A stretch of 64,000 nt of DNA from the NCBI RefSeq assembly GCF_030285365.1, contig NZ_JASVDS010000001.1, positions 992,001 through 1,056,000 on the forward strand, in the 5' to 3' direction. The stretch comes from Roseateles subflavus. Its GTDB lineage: Bacteria; Pseudomonadota; Gammaproteobacteria; Burkholderiales; Burkholderiaceae_C. Both the position numbers and the translations under genes were made by a program. Position 1 is the first letter of the stretch. Every line of letters begins with the position of its first letter. Of the stretch, positions 1-9,309 are shown in pieces. Under the pieces are notes generated by a model. The model was not told the DNA's origin. It searched no databases and worked only from the letters and a program-made list of their open reading frames with translations.

Positions 1-1
1 C

Positions 2-1708
2 GTCAACGCGCTGGCCGAGGACGCCGAGGGGCGGCTGTGGGTCGGCGGCGAGGGCGGGCTGTACCTCCTGCCCAAGGGGGCGTCCGAGCTCGAGGAGATG
101 CGCTCGCCGCCGGGCGCGGGGCTGTCCAACCACTCGGTGCTGGGCCTGCTGATCGACCGCCAGCAGCGCCTGTGGGTCGACACGGCCGCGGGCCTGCACC
201 AGCTCAACGGCTGGAAGGGCCAGGAGGCGCTGTTCGAGCGCATCAGCGAGAAGCATGGCCTGGGCGGCAAGGCCTTCGGTGCGAATCTGATGGACGACGA
301 GCAGGGCCGCATCTGGACCCATCGCGCCGTCTTCGATCCCAAGAGCGGCCGCCACCACGAACTCAGCGTGGCGGACGGCGCCGCCTTCGGCACGGGCTGG
401 TTCCGGGCCTATGCGCGGCTGGACGACGGCCGCATGCTGGTCGGCGGCAGCAAGGGCGTGCTCGTCATCGACGCCGGGCGCTTCAAGCCCTGGACCTACC
501 AGCCGCCGCTCGTGGTGTCCGAGATGCGCGTGGCCGGTGAGCGCACCCCGCCGGGCCCGGTGGGCGAGACCATCGTCCTCAAGCCCGGCCAGCGCGATTT
601 CAGTCTGGAGTTCTCGGCGCTCGATTTCAGCAATCCGGCGGTGCTGAACTACCGCTACCGGCTGCAGGGCTATGACACGGACTGGGTCGAGAGCGAAGCC
701 AGCCAGCGCATGGCCAGCTACACCAACCTGGACCCTGGCCGCTACCTGCTGCAGGTGCAGGGCAGCAACCGCGTCGGCCAGTGGAGCCCGCACGAGCTGC
801 TGGTGCCGCTGCATGTGCAGCCGGCCTGGTGGCAGACGTGGTGGGCGCGGCTCGGCGGCGTGCTGGTCGCGCTGCTGGGGGTCTATGGGATCGTGCACCT
901 GCGCACCGGCTACCTGCGGCGCGCCCAGGCCGTGCTGGAGGCCCGGGTGCGGGAGCGCACGCACGAGCTCGTCAGCCTCAGCCAGGCGCTCAAGGAGGCC
1001 AGCCTCACCGACCCGCTGACCGGCCTGCGCAACCGCCGCTTCCTGGCCCAGCACATCGAGTCGGACATCAACAGCGTGGTGCGCGGCTACGAGGGCGAGG
1101 TCCAGCGCCTGGCCCGCGAGCCGGGGCAGGACATCGTCTTCTTCATGGTCGACCTGGACCACTTCAAGCAGGTCAACGACGACTACGGCCACGCGGCCGG
1201 CGATGCCGTGCTGGCCCAGATGCAGGCCCTGCTGCGCCAGGTCTTCCGCGATGCGGACTATCTGATCCGCTGGGGCGGCGAGGAGTTCCTCGTCGTGGCC
1301 CGCAACACGGACCGCCACCATGCCGCCGAGCTGGCCGAGCGCGCACGCCGCACGCTGGCGCGCTACGAGTTCCGGCTGGACGACGGCCGCATGCTGCGAC
1401 GGACCTGCTCGCTCGGTTTTGCGGCCTTCCCGCTCTCGCCCAAGTTCCCGCGCGGGCTGGACTGGAGCACGGTGGTCGACCTGGCCGATGCGGCGCTCTA
1501 TGCCGTGAAGCGCGGCGGGCGCAACGGCTGGCTGGGCCTGGTGTCGGCCAATGTCGACACGCTGGAGGAACTGCGCGAGTGGAGCCGCCGGCCGCTGGCC
1601 GAATGGGCCGCGACCGGCCGGCTGGAGATGGTCGGGTCCGGGCAGTCGCGGCCGGAGTCGCCGCAGTCGCCGGGGGCCGGTGAGACGGACGGCGGATCGG
1701 GGCGTTGA
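2..1708 (+). CDS. Beta-propeller/Y_Y_Y sensor diguanylate cyclase (5' end outside window)
   Basis: The frame is open from the left edge, so the N-terminus is missing. The visible part begins with two-component-regulator propeller repeats (ALAEDAEGRLWVGGEGGL, then LLIDRQQRLWVDTAAGL). A Y_Y_Y domain follows (YRYRLQGYDTDWVE), then one membrane helix near base 840–900, a short coiled coil and a GGDEF domain. The active-site motif is GGEEF. An RxxD allosteric I-site (RDAD) lies five residues before it, so both catalysis and c-di-GMP product inhibition look intact. The propeller would be periplasmic and the cyclase cytoplasmic. A low-complexity tail of about 60 residues ends the protein. The ligand is unknown. 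It converges on the M28 peptidase gene. Confidence 0.9.
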   Translation, partial: VNALAEDAEGRLWVGGEGGLYLLPKGASELEEMRSPPGAGLSNHSVLGLLIDRQQRLWVDTAAGLHQLNGWKGQEALFERISEKHGLGGKAFGANLMDDEQGRIWTHRAVFDPKSGRHHELSVADGAAFGTGWFRAYARLDDGRMLVGGSKGVLVIDAGRFKPWTYQPPLVVSEMRVAGERTPPGPVGETIVLKPGQRDFSLEFSALDFSNPAVLNYRYRLQGYDTDWVESEASQRMASYTNLDPGRYLLQVQGSNRVGQWSPHELLVPLHVQPAWWQTWWARLGGVLVALLGVYGIVHLRTGYLRRAQAVLEARVRERTHELVSLSQALKEASLTDPLTGLRNRRFLAQHIESDINSVVRGYEGEVQRLAREPGQDIVFFMVDLDHFKQVNDDYGHAAGDAVLAQMQALLRQVFRDADYLIRWGGEEFLVVARNTDRHHAAELAERARRTLARYEFRLDDGRMLRRTCSLGFAAFPLSPKFPRGLDWSTVVDLADAALYAVKRGGRNGWLGLVSANVDTLEELREWSRRPLAEWAATGRLEMVGSGQSRPESPQSPGAGETDGGSGR

Positions 1709-1810
1709 TCGGGGGCCGTGCGAGTGCCGTGCAAGGCCCGGATCAGGCCCTCCCGGGCCAACGGATCCAGGCCTCGCGGGCGCGGCGTCGCGGCCGCACC
1801 CGCGCCGCGA

Positions 1811-3430
1811 TCACTGCGGGCGGTAGGTCACGGTCAGCGTGTAGCTGCCGGCCGTGTAGCCCTTGACCAGCACGTAGCCATCGCTGTTGGCGGTGACGTT
1901 GATCGTGCAGGTCTCGGTGGCGGTGCTGCCGTCGGACTTGCAGCCATACGTGCTGGTGGTGGGCACGGAGCCGAGCCTGCCGTAGATGTCGATGTCGCCC
2001 GTGCCGGTGGTGGACAGCTTGAAGGTGCCGCCCGCGCCGACCTTGAAGGGACCGAAGCTCTTCGTCTGGCCCGAGCTGAGGCTGCCGGTGAAGGTCTCGG
2101 TCTTGTTGCCGGGCGTCGTCGTCGGGCCGTCGCTGCCCAGCTCCACCGCATAGGCCAGGCCCATGCGCGCGAACTTCAGCGAGTGGGCGCCCGTGCTGTC
2201 GCTGTTGGCCAGCGTGTCGTTGGCGGTGTGGATCGCCTTGTTGTCACCCGAGAACGACGACTCGAACGGCATCGTCGTGGCATAGCCCTTGGCATTCCAG
2301 GAGGCGTGGTCCGAACAGGCGTAGCCGCAGCGGTCCGTGCCCACCGTCAGCGTCGGCAGGTAGGTCTTGATCAGGTTGGTGACGAAGGTGTTCTGGGCGC
2401 TGTCGGTGTAGTCGGTGAAGATGTAGATGTCGTTCGCCGCGCCCTTGTAGTTCGTCATGTCCAGCTGCACGACGCCCACGACGTTGGCACCGGCGGCCGA
2501 GAAACTGTTGGCGATCTCGGCCGAGCCGCGCAGGCCCACTTCCTCGGCCGCGTAGGCCATGAACTTGATCGTGCGACGCGGCTTGTAGTTGTTGGCCAGC
2601 AGCGTGCGGTAGATCTCGGTGATGCTGGCGACGCCCGAGGCGTCGTCGTCAGCGCCCGGCGCACGGGTGGTCTCGGTGGTGCCGGAGCCGTTGATCGAGT
2701 CCAGGTGGCCGCCCAGCACGACGATCTCGTTCGGGTTGTCCGTGCCCTTGATGGTGGCGATCACCGACTTCTGCTTCCAGCCGCTGTGCGTGAACTGCTC
2801 GACGGTGATGTCGGTGCGGCCATTGGCCATCGTGAGCCACTTGTTCTTCAGCCAGTCCGAGGCGTTCACGCCGCCGCTGGTCTGGTAGTAGCGGTTCGTG
2901 TAGTTGTTGGACAGGTCCGAGATGGTCTGGACGATGTTGCTGGCCTGCATCTGCGACAGCATCGGGTTGACCACCGTCTGCTGGTCGATGACGTAGCTCG
3001 GGCGCGTGGCGAGGCTGCGGCGGTCCGTCAGGATGCGGGCATTGACGCTCCCGGCGGCATGCAGGTCCAGGGCCCGGCGGCCGTCGCGCTCGCTGGCATG
3101 GTGCATGTAGCCGCCGCAGCGGTGCTGGTTCTCATGCAGCGCCTCGGACAGCGTGGGCAGCAGGTCCTCGTCGATCTGCACGAGGTGCACCTTCTCGCCC
3201 TTGAGGGCGGCGGCGGGCGTGGCCAGGCCGGCGATCTCGCCGCGGCGCAGCTGGGCCTCGGACACGGCCACGGAGGCCGTCGGGCGGGTGGCGGGCTGCA
3301 GCTTCTGGAGCTCGCCGAAGGCGACGTCGCCCAGGCTGATCCAGATCTTCTCGCCGGCGTGGGCCGGGACGCTGAGGCACACGAGGCTGGCCGCGAGGGC
3401 CAGGGCGGACAAGGCGTTCTTGCGTTGCAT
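1811..3430 (-). CDS. Secreted M28-family zinc aminopeptidase with C-terminal PPC domain
   Basis: This 539-residue exported peptidase resembles the Aeromonas/Vibrio leucyl aminopeptidases. The ATG at 3430 follows AGGAG by a good distance and opens a classical signal peptide ending near SVPAHA. The M28 metal and catalytic residues are readable in order: GGHLDS (His about 242), APGADDDASG, AAEEVGLRGS, an Asp in QLDMT, and a late His in CSDHASW. Two cysteines flank that last segment (CGYAC), as in Aeromonas aminopeptidase. The last 100 or so residues form a PPC (bacterial pre-peptidase C-terminal) domain with another Cys pair, usually removed on maturation. It probably supplies amino acids from extracellular peptides. 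Confidence 0.9.
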   Translation of the reverse strand: MQRKNALSALALAASLVCLSVPAHAGEKIWISLGDVAFGELQKLQPATRPTASVAVSEAQLRRGEIAGLATPAAALKGEKVHLVQIDEDLLPTLSEALHENQHRCGGYMHHASERDGRRALDLHAAGSVNARILTDRRSLATRPSYVIDQQTVVNPMLSQMQASNIVQTISDLSNNYTNRYYQTSGGVNASDWLKNKWLTMANGRTDITVEQFTHSGWKQKSVIATIKGTDNPNEIVVLGGHLDSINGSGTTETTRAPGADDDASGVASITEIYRTLLANNYKPRRTIKFMAYAAEEVGLRGSAEIANSFSAAGANVVGVVQLDMTNYKGAANDIYIFTDYTDSAQNTFVTNLIKTYLPTLTVGTDRCGYACSDHASWNAKGYATTMPFESSFSGDNKAIHTANDTLANSDSTGAHSLKFARMGLAYAVELGSDGPTTTPGNKTETFTGSLSSGQTKSFGPFKVGAGGTFKLSTTGTGDIDIYGRLGSVPTTSTYGCKSDGSTATETCTINVTANSDGYVLVKGYTAGSYTLTVTYRPQ

Positions 3431-3713
3431 GGAGGTCTCCTGACGATTAGGAAAGAGGGACCCCACACCGCCCTGCTCGTGGCAGCGAGCAATGTCAGCA
3501 GGCCCCGGATTGCATGCACGCTGCGGGACTGCCAGCGGCGCGAGGCGATTGTTCGGGCGGCAATCGCACCGCGTGCTCAGGGTTTGCGCGCGCTTCGCAC
3601 GCCGTTTGGCCTACAGGCGGGGCGAAGCTGTAAGACTTGACAGGGTTCAGGCGCGAGCAAGCGTCGCGGCCTGTTGTGGCGGGCCGACGTCTTGTATCGG
3701 AACGTTGGGATCG
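3431..3713. other. Intergenic region between peptidase and murU
   Basis: Non-coding on both strands as far as I can see. It should hold the minus-strand promoter of the peptidase gene, but no convincing -35/-10 pair was found. A TTGACA on the plus strand near 3637 points at no gene. Confidence 0.4.
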
Positions 3714-4436
3714 TCAGCCGGCGGCGGGCCCGGCGTCGCTGCCCCGCTGGGCGGCGGCCAGGCGCTCGGGCGTGCCGACGTCGGCCCATTCGCCGGGGTA
3801 GAGCGAGGCGCTGATGCGCTGGGCGCCGATGCCGCGCTCCAGACAGGGGCGCAGGGGCTGGGGCTGGTCCGGCGGCACGCCGTCGAACAGCGCCCGCCGG
3901 AAGAGGCCCACGCAGGACCAGGTGTAGCGCGGGCTCACGGCATCGCCGCTCAGGGCGAGTCCCTCGGCGCTGATGCCGAAGTCGCCGCGGGGATGGTGGG
4001 GCTGGTTGGGCACCAGCCAGAGGTGGGCGAGGCGCTCGCTGGCGGCGAAGTCCTGCGCCGCCTGCACGTCCAGCGCCAGGCCGGGCAGGAAGACGTCGCC
4101 GGAGAGCACCCAGAACGCATCGTCGCCGTCCGCGCACAGCAGGGGCAGGGCCTTGGCGATGCCGCCGGCCGTCTCGAGGGCACGGCCGTGGTCGCGCTGC
4201 TCGTCGCTGTAGTGCAGGCGCACGCCGTAGCGGCTGCCGTCGCCCAGCTGCGCGGGGAACTGCTCGGCGAGCCAGGCGCAGTTGATGACGATGTCTCGCA
4301 CGCCGGCGGCGGCCAGGGCCTGGATGTGCCAGACGATGAGCGGCTGCCCGCGGACGTTCAGCAGGGGCTTGGGTGTGTGGTCGGTCAGCGGCCGCATGCG
4401 CTCGCCGCGGCCGGCTGCCAGGATGATGGCTCTCAT
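3714..4436 (-). CDS. murU: MurU-type N-acetylmuramate-1-phosphate uridylyltransferase
   Basis: A 240-residue nucleotidyltransferase. The N-terminus is the sugar-phosphate nucleotidyltransferase signature (IILAAGRGERMRPLT followed by PKPLL), and a metal-binding Asp lies in LSGDVF. Length and overall pattern match MurU, which makes UDP-MurNAc from MurNAc-1-phosphate in the fosfomycin-bypassing cell-wall recycling route of many Gram-negatives. Its usual partner, the AmgK kinase, is not visible downstream, and upstream it is separated from the binding-protein gene by a terminator. A general NDP-sugar pyrophosphorylase is the alternative. The ATG at 4436 fits the family N-terminus exactly. Confidence 0.75.
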   Translation of the reverse strand: MRAIILAAGRGERMRPLTDHTPKPLLNVRGQPLIVWHIQALAAAGVRDIVINCAWLAEQFPAQLGDGSRYGVRLHYSDEQRDHGRALETAGGIAKALPLLCADGDDAFWVLSGDVFLPGLALDVQAAQDFAASERLAHLWLVPNQPHHPRGDFGISAEGLALSGDAVSPRYTWSCVGLFRRALFDGVPPDQPQPLRPCLERGIGAQRISASLYPGEWADVGTPERLAAAQRGSDAGPAAG

Positions 4437-4484
4437 GGGCGGGAGTCTATCCAGGCCGGGCGGGCCGCCTCGGTGCCGGCCATG

Positions 4485-4517
4485 AAAAACGGGCAGCCCC
4501 CCGGAGGTGGCTGCCCG
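4485..4517 (-). terminator. Intrinsic terminator after the phosphate-binding-like gene
   Basis: Read on the minus strand, CGGGCAGCC and GGCTGCCCG form a 9-bp stem followed by five T. It lies 28 nt after the stop of the gene ending at 4545 and isolates it from murU. Confidence 0.75.
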
Positions 4518-4544
4518 CAGGCAGGACCAAGGCGGTCGCGGCGC

Positions 4545-4973
4545 TCAGCGCTTGAGCACCTTCACGCCGCTGCCGGCCTTGCCGGCATCGACATAGCCGA
4601 TGGCGCCCGGCGTGCTGGCCACGAACTTGGCCACGGCCTCGTCGCCGTCCAGCTCCTTCGGCGGCTTGGCGCCACCGGTGAAGATCTGGCGCGCCCACAG
4701 GGCCTTGAGCTGCGCCGAACTCTTCTTCAGCACCTTGGCGTTGAAGTCCTCCCGCGCCGCCGCGCCTTCCTTCTGGTCGACCGGCATGGCCTCGCCGCCG
4801 CCGGGGAAGGTCTTGGTCTGGCCGAGGAAGATCTTGCTGATCTGCTCGTCATCCATCGCAGCGGCATTGCTGGGATGCACGATCACGACCATGTCAGCCT
4901 GCGCCGAGGCGCTCAGGCCGAGCGCCAGGGTCAGTGCGGCAAAGAGGCGGGTGGGGGTCTGGTGATGTTGCAT
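4545..4973 (-). CDS. Short PstS-like periplasmic phosphate-binding-domain protein
   Basis: A 142-residue exported protein. The start at 4973 follows GGGGAG, and a signal peptide ends at SASAQA. The mature part looks like a half-length PBP-like domain of the PstS type (DEQISKIFLGQ; a late TPGAIGYVD strand). Full PstS proteins exceed 320 residues, so this is only a fragment of the fold. Such short proteins usually accompany outer-membrane porins and sensors rather than a Pst ABC transporter. The stop of the upstream porin gene lies 13 bp before its start, so the two are one operon. Binding of phosphate or another oxyanion is inferred, not shown. Confidence 0.8.
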   Translation of the reverse strand: MQHHQTPTRLFAALTLALGLSASAQADMVVIVHPSNAAAMDDEQISKIFLGQTKTFPGGGEAMPVDQKEGAAAREDFNAKVLKKSSAQLKALWARQIFTGGAKPPKELDGDEAVAKFVASTPGAIGYVDAGKAGSGVKVLKR

Positions 4974-4986
4974 GTCGACTCCCCGC

Positions 4987-6132
4987 TCAGAAGACGGTGT
5001 CATAGGACAGGGTGACGACCTTGCGCAGCGTGTCGGTGCCGTTCAGGTAGTCCCAGTGGCTGCGGTCGTACTGGAACTTCAGCGAGCTGCTGTCGTTGAG
5101 CTGGTAGCGCAGCGTGAAGGTGCGCAGCTTGTCCCGCTCGGCCAGCACGCTGAAGTCGTTGTCGTAGGCGCGCAGCTGGCTCATGGTGAACATGGGCGTG
5201 AAGTTCCCGAAGCGGTAGCCGACGCCCACGAGGTAGCCGAAGTAGCTGCCCCGGGCCGGCGAGCGGTCCACCTTGGAGAACTCGCTGCGCACGATCAGGT
5301 CGTCCTTGTCGACGTTGAACGAGATGGACGCGAAGCTCTGCTTGGAGTTCTTGCCGAAGAGGGCCGGGTCCGGGCTCGTCTGCACGCCCTCGCGCACCAG
5401 GCGCTGCTTGGAGCTGTTGTAGGCGATGCGCATGGTGAACCAGTCGCGGGTGAGCTCCAGGTCGGCGCCCCACATGTTGTCCCAGTCGATCTGCGCCGGC
5501 ACGGGCGACTCGAGGCGGGCAATGGGGTTGTCCTTGGTGTGCTCCTGGCCGACGTAGGCGCTGGACTTCACCGCCCAGCCCATCACATCGCTGCGGTAGG
5601 TGATGTTGGCGCCGTTGTAGTTCACGACGGCCCAGCCGTAGACGTCCGGCGGCACGCGCGCCCAGGTGTAGGCAAAGCTCACGTCCTGGTAGTCGGAGTA
5701 GTAGAACAGCGGCAGGCGCTTGCGGCCGGCCTGCAGCGTCCACTCCGGCGTGAGCGCATACGAGAGGTAGGCCCACTCCAGTTCGAGCTTGGCCTTCTGG
5801 GCGCTGTGGCGGGCCATGGCCTGGGCGGTGAAGGACCACTTCGGGTCGAAGGTCCAGCTGCCCTGCAGGCCGAGGCGGGACTCCGGGGTCAGCGACCACT
5901 TGGACTCGATCACGCTGCCATGCGAGAAGTCGGAGATGAAGCAGGGGCAGTTCGTCCACTGCGTGGTGTCGGGGTAGCCGATGTCGAGTCCGGAGCCGCT
6001 GACCACCTTGGAGGCGGTCACGTTGGCGAAGCCGGACCAGCTGAAGTCCACCGCCTGTGCCGAGGCGCAGAGGCCGCCGAGCGCGAGGAGGGCGCCGAGG
6101 CGGTGCCGCTTGGAGAGCCGGGCATGTGTCAT
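4987..6132 (-). CDS. Outer-membrane porin-like beta-barrel protein
   Basis: A 381-residue protein with a signal peptide (GALLALGGLCASAQA) and alternating amphipathic strands rich in Tyr, Trp and Phe up to a C-terminal aromatic residue (SYDTVF), typical of outer-membrane barrels. The ATG at 6132 lies 7 nt after AAGGA; a GTG one codon upstream is less well placed. A CPC motif near the N-terminus is unusual for a porin and could form a disulfide or bind metal. It is first in an operon with the PstS-like protein, which suggests uptake of an anion or a role in sensing it. The family could not be named more precisely. Confidence 0.8.
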   Translation of the reverse strand: MTHARLSKRHRLGALLALGGLCASAQAVDFSWSGFANVTASKVVSGSGLDIGYPDTTQWTNCPCFISDFSHGSVIESKWSLTPESRLGLQGSWTFDPKWSFTAQAMARHSAQKAKLELEWAYLSYALTPEWTLQAGRKRLPLFYYSDYQDVSFAYTWARVPPDVYGWAVVNYNGANITYRSDVMGWAVKSSAYVGQEHTKDNPIARLESPVPAQIDWDNMWGADLELTRDWFTMRIAYNSSKQRLVREGVQTSPDPALFGKNSKQSFASISFNVDKDDLIVRSEFSKVDRSPARGSYFGYLVGVGYRFGNFTPMFTMSQLRAYDNDFSVLAERDKLRTFTLRYQLNDSSSLKFQYDRSHWDYLNGTDTLRKVVTLSYDTVF

Positions 6133-6296
6133 CACAAGGTCCTTCTGAGGGAGTCGCGCCAGCCCATCTGGCGTCCATGCGGCTTTATCGACCCTGGCGC
6201 ATCTCAGTAGAAGCCCTAATACGTGCGACAGGCGCCCGTCTGTTGCTTAGCTCACGACTGGGCGACTGTCGCCCCCCCGCAAGTGTTGCGCCGCGG

Positions 6297-6932
6297 TCAC
6301 GTCCGGCCCGGGCCGCGACCGGGCGCCGGGGCCAGGCCCAGCGGCTCGGGCAGGGCGCCCAGAACGCGCTGGAAGACGGCCTGGTAGGGGCCGGCGAGAT
6401 CCTGCTGCCGCTGGCCGAGGTGGCGGCCCGTCAGCGGGTCCTGGTTCTGGGCGAAGGCCTCGTCCAGGTCCTGCCAGTCCTCCTCGCTGAGCAGCTGGAT
6501 CGCGGCGGGCAGGATCTCCCGCTCCTCGATTTCCATGTGCTGGAGATAGTGGTGGACATAGCGCTCGGCCTGCTGCTCGAAGGGCTGCCGGCGAGCGTCG
6601 CCCAGCATCTCGAAGCCCAGCAGCGTGTGCTCGAGGTCCCGGATGGCGCGTTCGCCCCGGGCGTGGTCGTCGTCGAGCTTGTCCAGCAGTTCGCGCAGCG
6701 CCGGCGCCCGGGCGCGCAGCTTGGGAAAGAGCAGCTCCGACTCCTTCGGATGGTGCAGCCGCTCGGGGAACTCGTCCACGTAGAACAGCATCGCGCGCAG
6801 CGCGCTGAAGTCCGGCAGCGTGCCGGCGCGGCGATGCTCGGCCAGCAGCAGCGGCAGGGTGCGCAGCATGGCGGCCAGGGCCGAGTGCTCGTCGCGGATG
6901 ATGCGCAGGGTCAGGGGCTTGAGGCCGGTCAT
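6297..6932 (-). CDS. Hemerythrin-domain protein
   Basis: A 211-residue cytoplasmic protein. The start at 6932 has GGAGA 7 nt upstream; an in-frame extension upstream lacks such a site. Di-iron ligand positions are recognisable: DEHSA, RLHHPKES, DDDHARGE and HHYLQHMEIEE. This is the YtfE/hemerythrin HHE arrangement, in which a four-helix bundle binds O2, NO or iron. The C-terminal 40 residues are Pro/Gln-rich and unlikely to fold. It is divergent from transketolase. A role in nitrosative or oxygen stress is inference from the family. Confidence 0.85.
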   Translation of the reverse strand: MTGLKPLTLRIIRDEHSALAAMLRTLPLLLAEHRRAGTLPDFSALRAMLFYVDEFPERLHHPKESELLFPKLRARAPALRELLDKLDDDHARGERAIRDLEHTLLGFEMLGDARRQPFEQQAERYVHHYLQHMEIEEREILPAAIQLLSEEDWQDLDEAFAQNQDPLTGRHLGQRQQDLAGPYQAVFQRVLGALPEPLGLAPAPGRGPGRT

Positions 6933-7101
6933 GGCGAGGTCTCCGTGCGTGTTCTTGTCGATCCCGCCTAGGCTCGTCGCTGGGGGCGCAGGCCGCCTTG
7001 CCATGGATCAAGTTCCGTGAAGCCCTTGGCGGCGGCCGGGGACGTAATCGTTTGCGCGCGGGCAGGGTTTGTCGGCGCGTGCCGGTGTCGTCTTCGCCGC
7101 T

Positions 7102-7107
7102 TAAAAT
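7102..7107 (+). promoter_or_regulatory. Candidate -10 box for tkt
   Basis: TAAAAT followed by GCCGGG, about 37 bp before the ATG. It fits the recurrent -10 pattern of this window. No good -35 is visible. Confidence 0.4.
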
Positions 7108-7143
7108 GCCGGGTTTACCCCCAACTTCCCGCCCGCACCCACC

Positions 7144-9186
7144 ATGGCTGACACCGCTGCAAGCACCCCCACCCTGATGGCCCACGCCATTCGCGCACTG
7201 GCCATGGACGCCGTGCAGCAGGCCAACTCCGGCCACCCGGGCGCGCCCATGGGCATGGCCGAGATGGCCGTCGCCCTGTGGGGTCGCCACCTGCGTCACA
7301 ACCCGACGAATCCGCAGTGGGCGGACCGCGACCGCTTCGTGCTGTCCAACGGCCATGGCTCGATGCTGATCTACGCGCTGCTGCACCTGAGCGGCTACGC
7401 GCTGTCGATCGACGACCTGAAGGCCTTCCGCCAGATGCACAGCAAGACGCCGGGCCACCCCGAAGTGGGCATCACCCCGGGCGTCGAGACGACCACCGGC
7501 CCGCTGGGCCAGGGCATCACCAACGCCGTGGGCCTGGCCCTGGCCGAGAAGATGCTGGCCAAGGAATTCAACCGCGACGGCCATGCCATCGTGGACCACC
7601 ACACCTACGTCTTCCTGGGCGACGGCTGCCTGATGGAAGGCATCTCCCACGAGGCCTGCTCGCTGGCTGGCGCCTGGAAGCTGAACAAGCTGATCGCCCT
7701 GTACGACGACAACGGCATCTCCATCGACGGCCAGGTCGCCCCCTGGTTCATCGACAACACCGCCCAGCGCTTCGAGGCCTATGGCTGGAACGTGATCGGC
7801 CCCATCGACGGCCATGACGTCGATGCCGTGGACGCCGCCATCGCCGCCGCCAAGAAGAGCAGCGACAAGCCTACGCTGGTCATCTCCAAGACCCACATCG
7901 GCAAGGGCTCGCCCAACCGCGCCAACACCGCCAAGGCCCACGGCGAGCCCCTGGGCGCCGAGGAAATCAAGCTGACGCGCGAAGCCCTGGGCTGGTCGCA
8001 CGAGCCCTTCCAGATCCCGGCCGACGTCTACGCCGCCTGGGACGCCAAGACCGCCGGCGCCGCCGCCGAGAAGGCCTGGGACGAGCGCTTCGAGGCCTAT
8101 GCCGCCGCCCACCCCGAGCTGGCGGCCGAGTTCCAGCGCCGCATGGCCGGCGTGCTGCCCACCAACTTCGCGCAGATCGCCGTGGACGCCGTCGTGGCCG
8201 CCCATGAGAAGGCCGAGACCGTGGCCAGCCGCAAGGCCAGCCAGCTGGCGCTGGAAGCCTTCACCGCCGCACTGCCCGAGCTGCTGGGCGGCTCGGCCGA
8301 CCTGACCGGCTCCAACCTGACCAACACCAAGAGCACGCCCGCCTTCCGCATCGAGGCGGACGGCAGCGCCAATGGCGGCCGCCACATCAACTACGGTGTG
8401 CGCGAGTTCGGCATGGCCGCCATCATGAACGGCATTGCCCTGCACGGCGGCTACATCCCCTACGGTGGCACCTTCCTGACCTTCAGCGACTACAGCCGCA
8501 ACGCCATCCGCATGGCCGCGCTGATGAAGCAGCGCGTGATCCATGTGTTCACGCACGACTCCATCGGCCTCGGCGAGGATGGCCCGACGCACCAGTCCAT
8601 CGAGCACGTCTCGAGCCTGCGCCTGATCCCGGGCCTGGACGTCTGGCGTCCGGCCGACACCGTGGAAACGGTGGTCGCCTGGACCATGGCCATCGGCAAC
8701 GCCCAGCGCCCCAGCGTGCTGGCCCTGTCGCGCCAGAACCTGCCCTACGCGCCCAAGACGGCCGTGGACGAAATCGCCAAGGGTGCCTACGTCCTGGCCG
8801 AGCCGAGCGAGGTGGGCCTGAAGAAGAAGGCCCAGGTCGTGATCATGGCCTCCGGCTCCGAAGTGCAGCTGGCCATGAACGCCCAGGCCCTGCTGGCCAA
8901 GGACGGTATCGCCGCCCGCGTGGTCTCGGTCCCCAGCACCAATGTCTTCGACCGCCAGGACGCCGCCTACAAGCAGAGCGTGCTGCCCGCCGGCCTGCCC
9001 CGCGTGGCCGTCGAGGCCGGCGTGAGCGACTTCTGGTGGAAGTACGGCGTGAGCGCCGTCGTGGGCATCGACACCTACGGCGAATCCGCCCCGGCCCCGG
9101 TGCTGTTCAAGCACTTCGGCTTCACGGCCGAGAACGTGGTCGACACGGTCAAGGTGGCTGTGGGGGCCGCACGTCTGAAGCGTTAA
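7144..9186 (+). CDS. tkt: Transketolase
   Basis: A 680-residue thiamine-diphosphate enzyme of the non-oxidative pentose phosphate and Calvin pathways that transfers two-carbon ketol units. The family pattern runs throughout: N-terminal [27 protein letters not shown], the ThDP/Mg site (GDGCLMEG with the downstream N of YDDNGISID), the second-domain RYINYG-like segment ([11 protein letters not shown]), and [10 protein letters not shown]. Length is standard. The start is the ATG at 7144; the Shine-Dalgarno is weak. A strong terminator follows the stop, so it is transcribed alone. GAPDH, a common partner in related genomes, lies 6.4 kb downstream beyond the Roco-TIR block. Confidence 0.97.
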   Translation: MADTAASTPTLMAHAIRALAMDAVQQANSGHPGAPMGMAEMAVALWGRHLRHNPTNPQWADRDRFVLSNGHGSMLIYALLHLSGYALSIDDLKAFRQMHSKTPGHPEVGITPGVETTTGPLGQGITNAVGLALAEKMLAKEFNRDGHAIVDHHTYVFLGDGCLMEGISHEACSLAGAWKLNKLIALYDDNGISIDGQVAPWFIDNTAQRFEAYGWNVIGPIDGHDVDAVDAAIAAAKKSSDKPTLVISKTHIGKGSPNRANTAKAHGEPLGAEEIKLTREALGWSHEPFQIPADVYAAWDAKTAGAAAEKAWDERFEAYAAAHPELAAEFQRRMAGVLPTNFAQIAVDAVVAAHEKAETVASRKASQLALEAFTAALPELLGGSADLTGSNLTNTKSTPAFRIEADGSANGGRHINYGVREFGMAAIMNGIALHGGYIPYGGTFLTFSDYSRNAIRMAALMKQRVIHVFTHDSIGLGEDGPTHQSIEHVSSLRLIPGLDVWRPADTVETVVAWTMAIGNAQRPSVLALSRQNLPYAPKTAVDEIAKGAYVLAEPSEVGLKKKAQVVIMASGSEVQLAMNAQALLAKDGIAARVVSVPSTNVFDRQDAAYKQSVLPAGLPRVAVEAGVSDFWWKYGVSAVVGIDTYGESAPAPVLFKHFGFTAENVVDTVKVAVGAARLKR

Positions 9187-9236
9187 GGGTCGGGAGCCGC
9201 CCGCGCCGTCGGGCGGCCTGCCCCGTGCTTCCAGAT

Positions 9237-9256
9237 GCCGCCTCGGGCGGCTTTTT
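9237..9256 (+). terminator. Intrinsic terminator of tkt
   Basis: GCCGCC–TCG–GGCGGC stem followed by TTTTT, 51 bp after the tkt stop and 54 bp before the convergent Roco gene ends. Confidence 0.85.
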
Positions 9257-9309
9257 CATGGGCCGTCGAGATCGTGACGCTCGGGTCACCCTGGTGTCGG
9301 CTGCCTGCC

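Noticed and set aside
3630-3665. A TTGACA promoter element on the plus strand
   Set aside because: No matching -10 and no plus-strand gene downstream.
6247-9114. A minus-strand frame of 955 codons opposite transketolase
   Set aside because: Shadow of tkt; its C-terminal part also crosses the hemerythrin gene out of frame.
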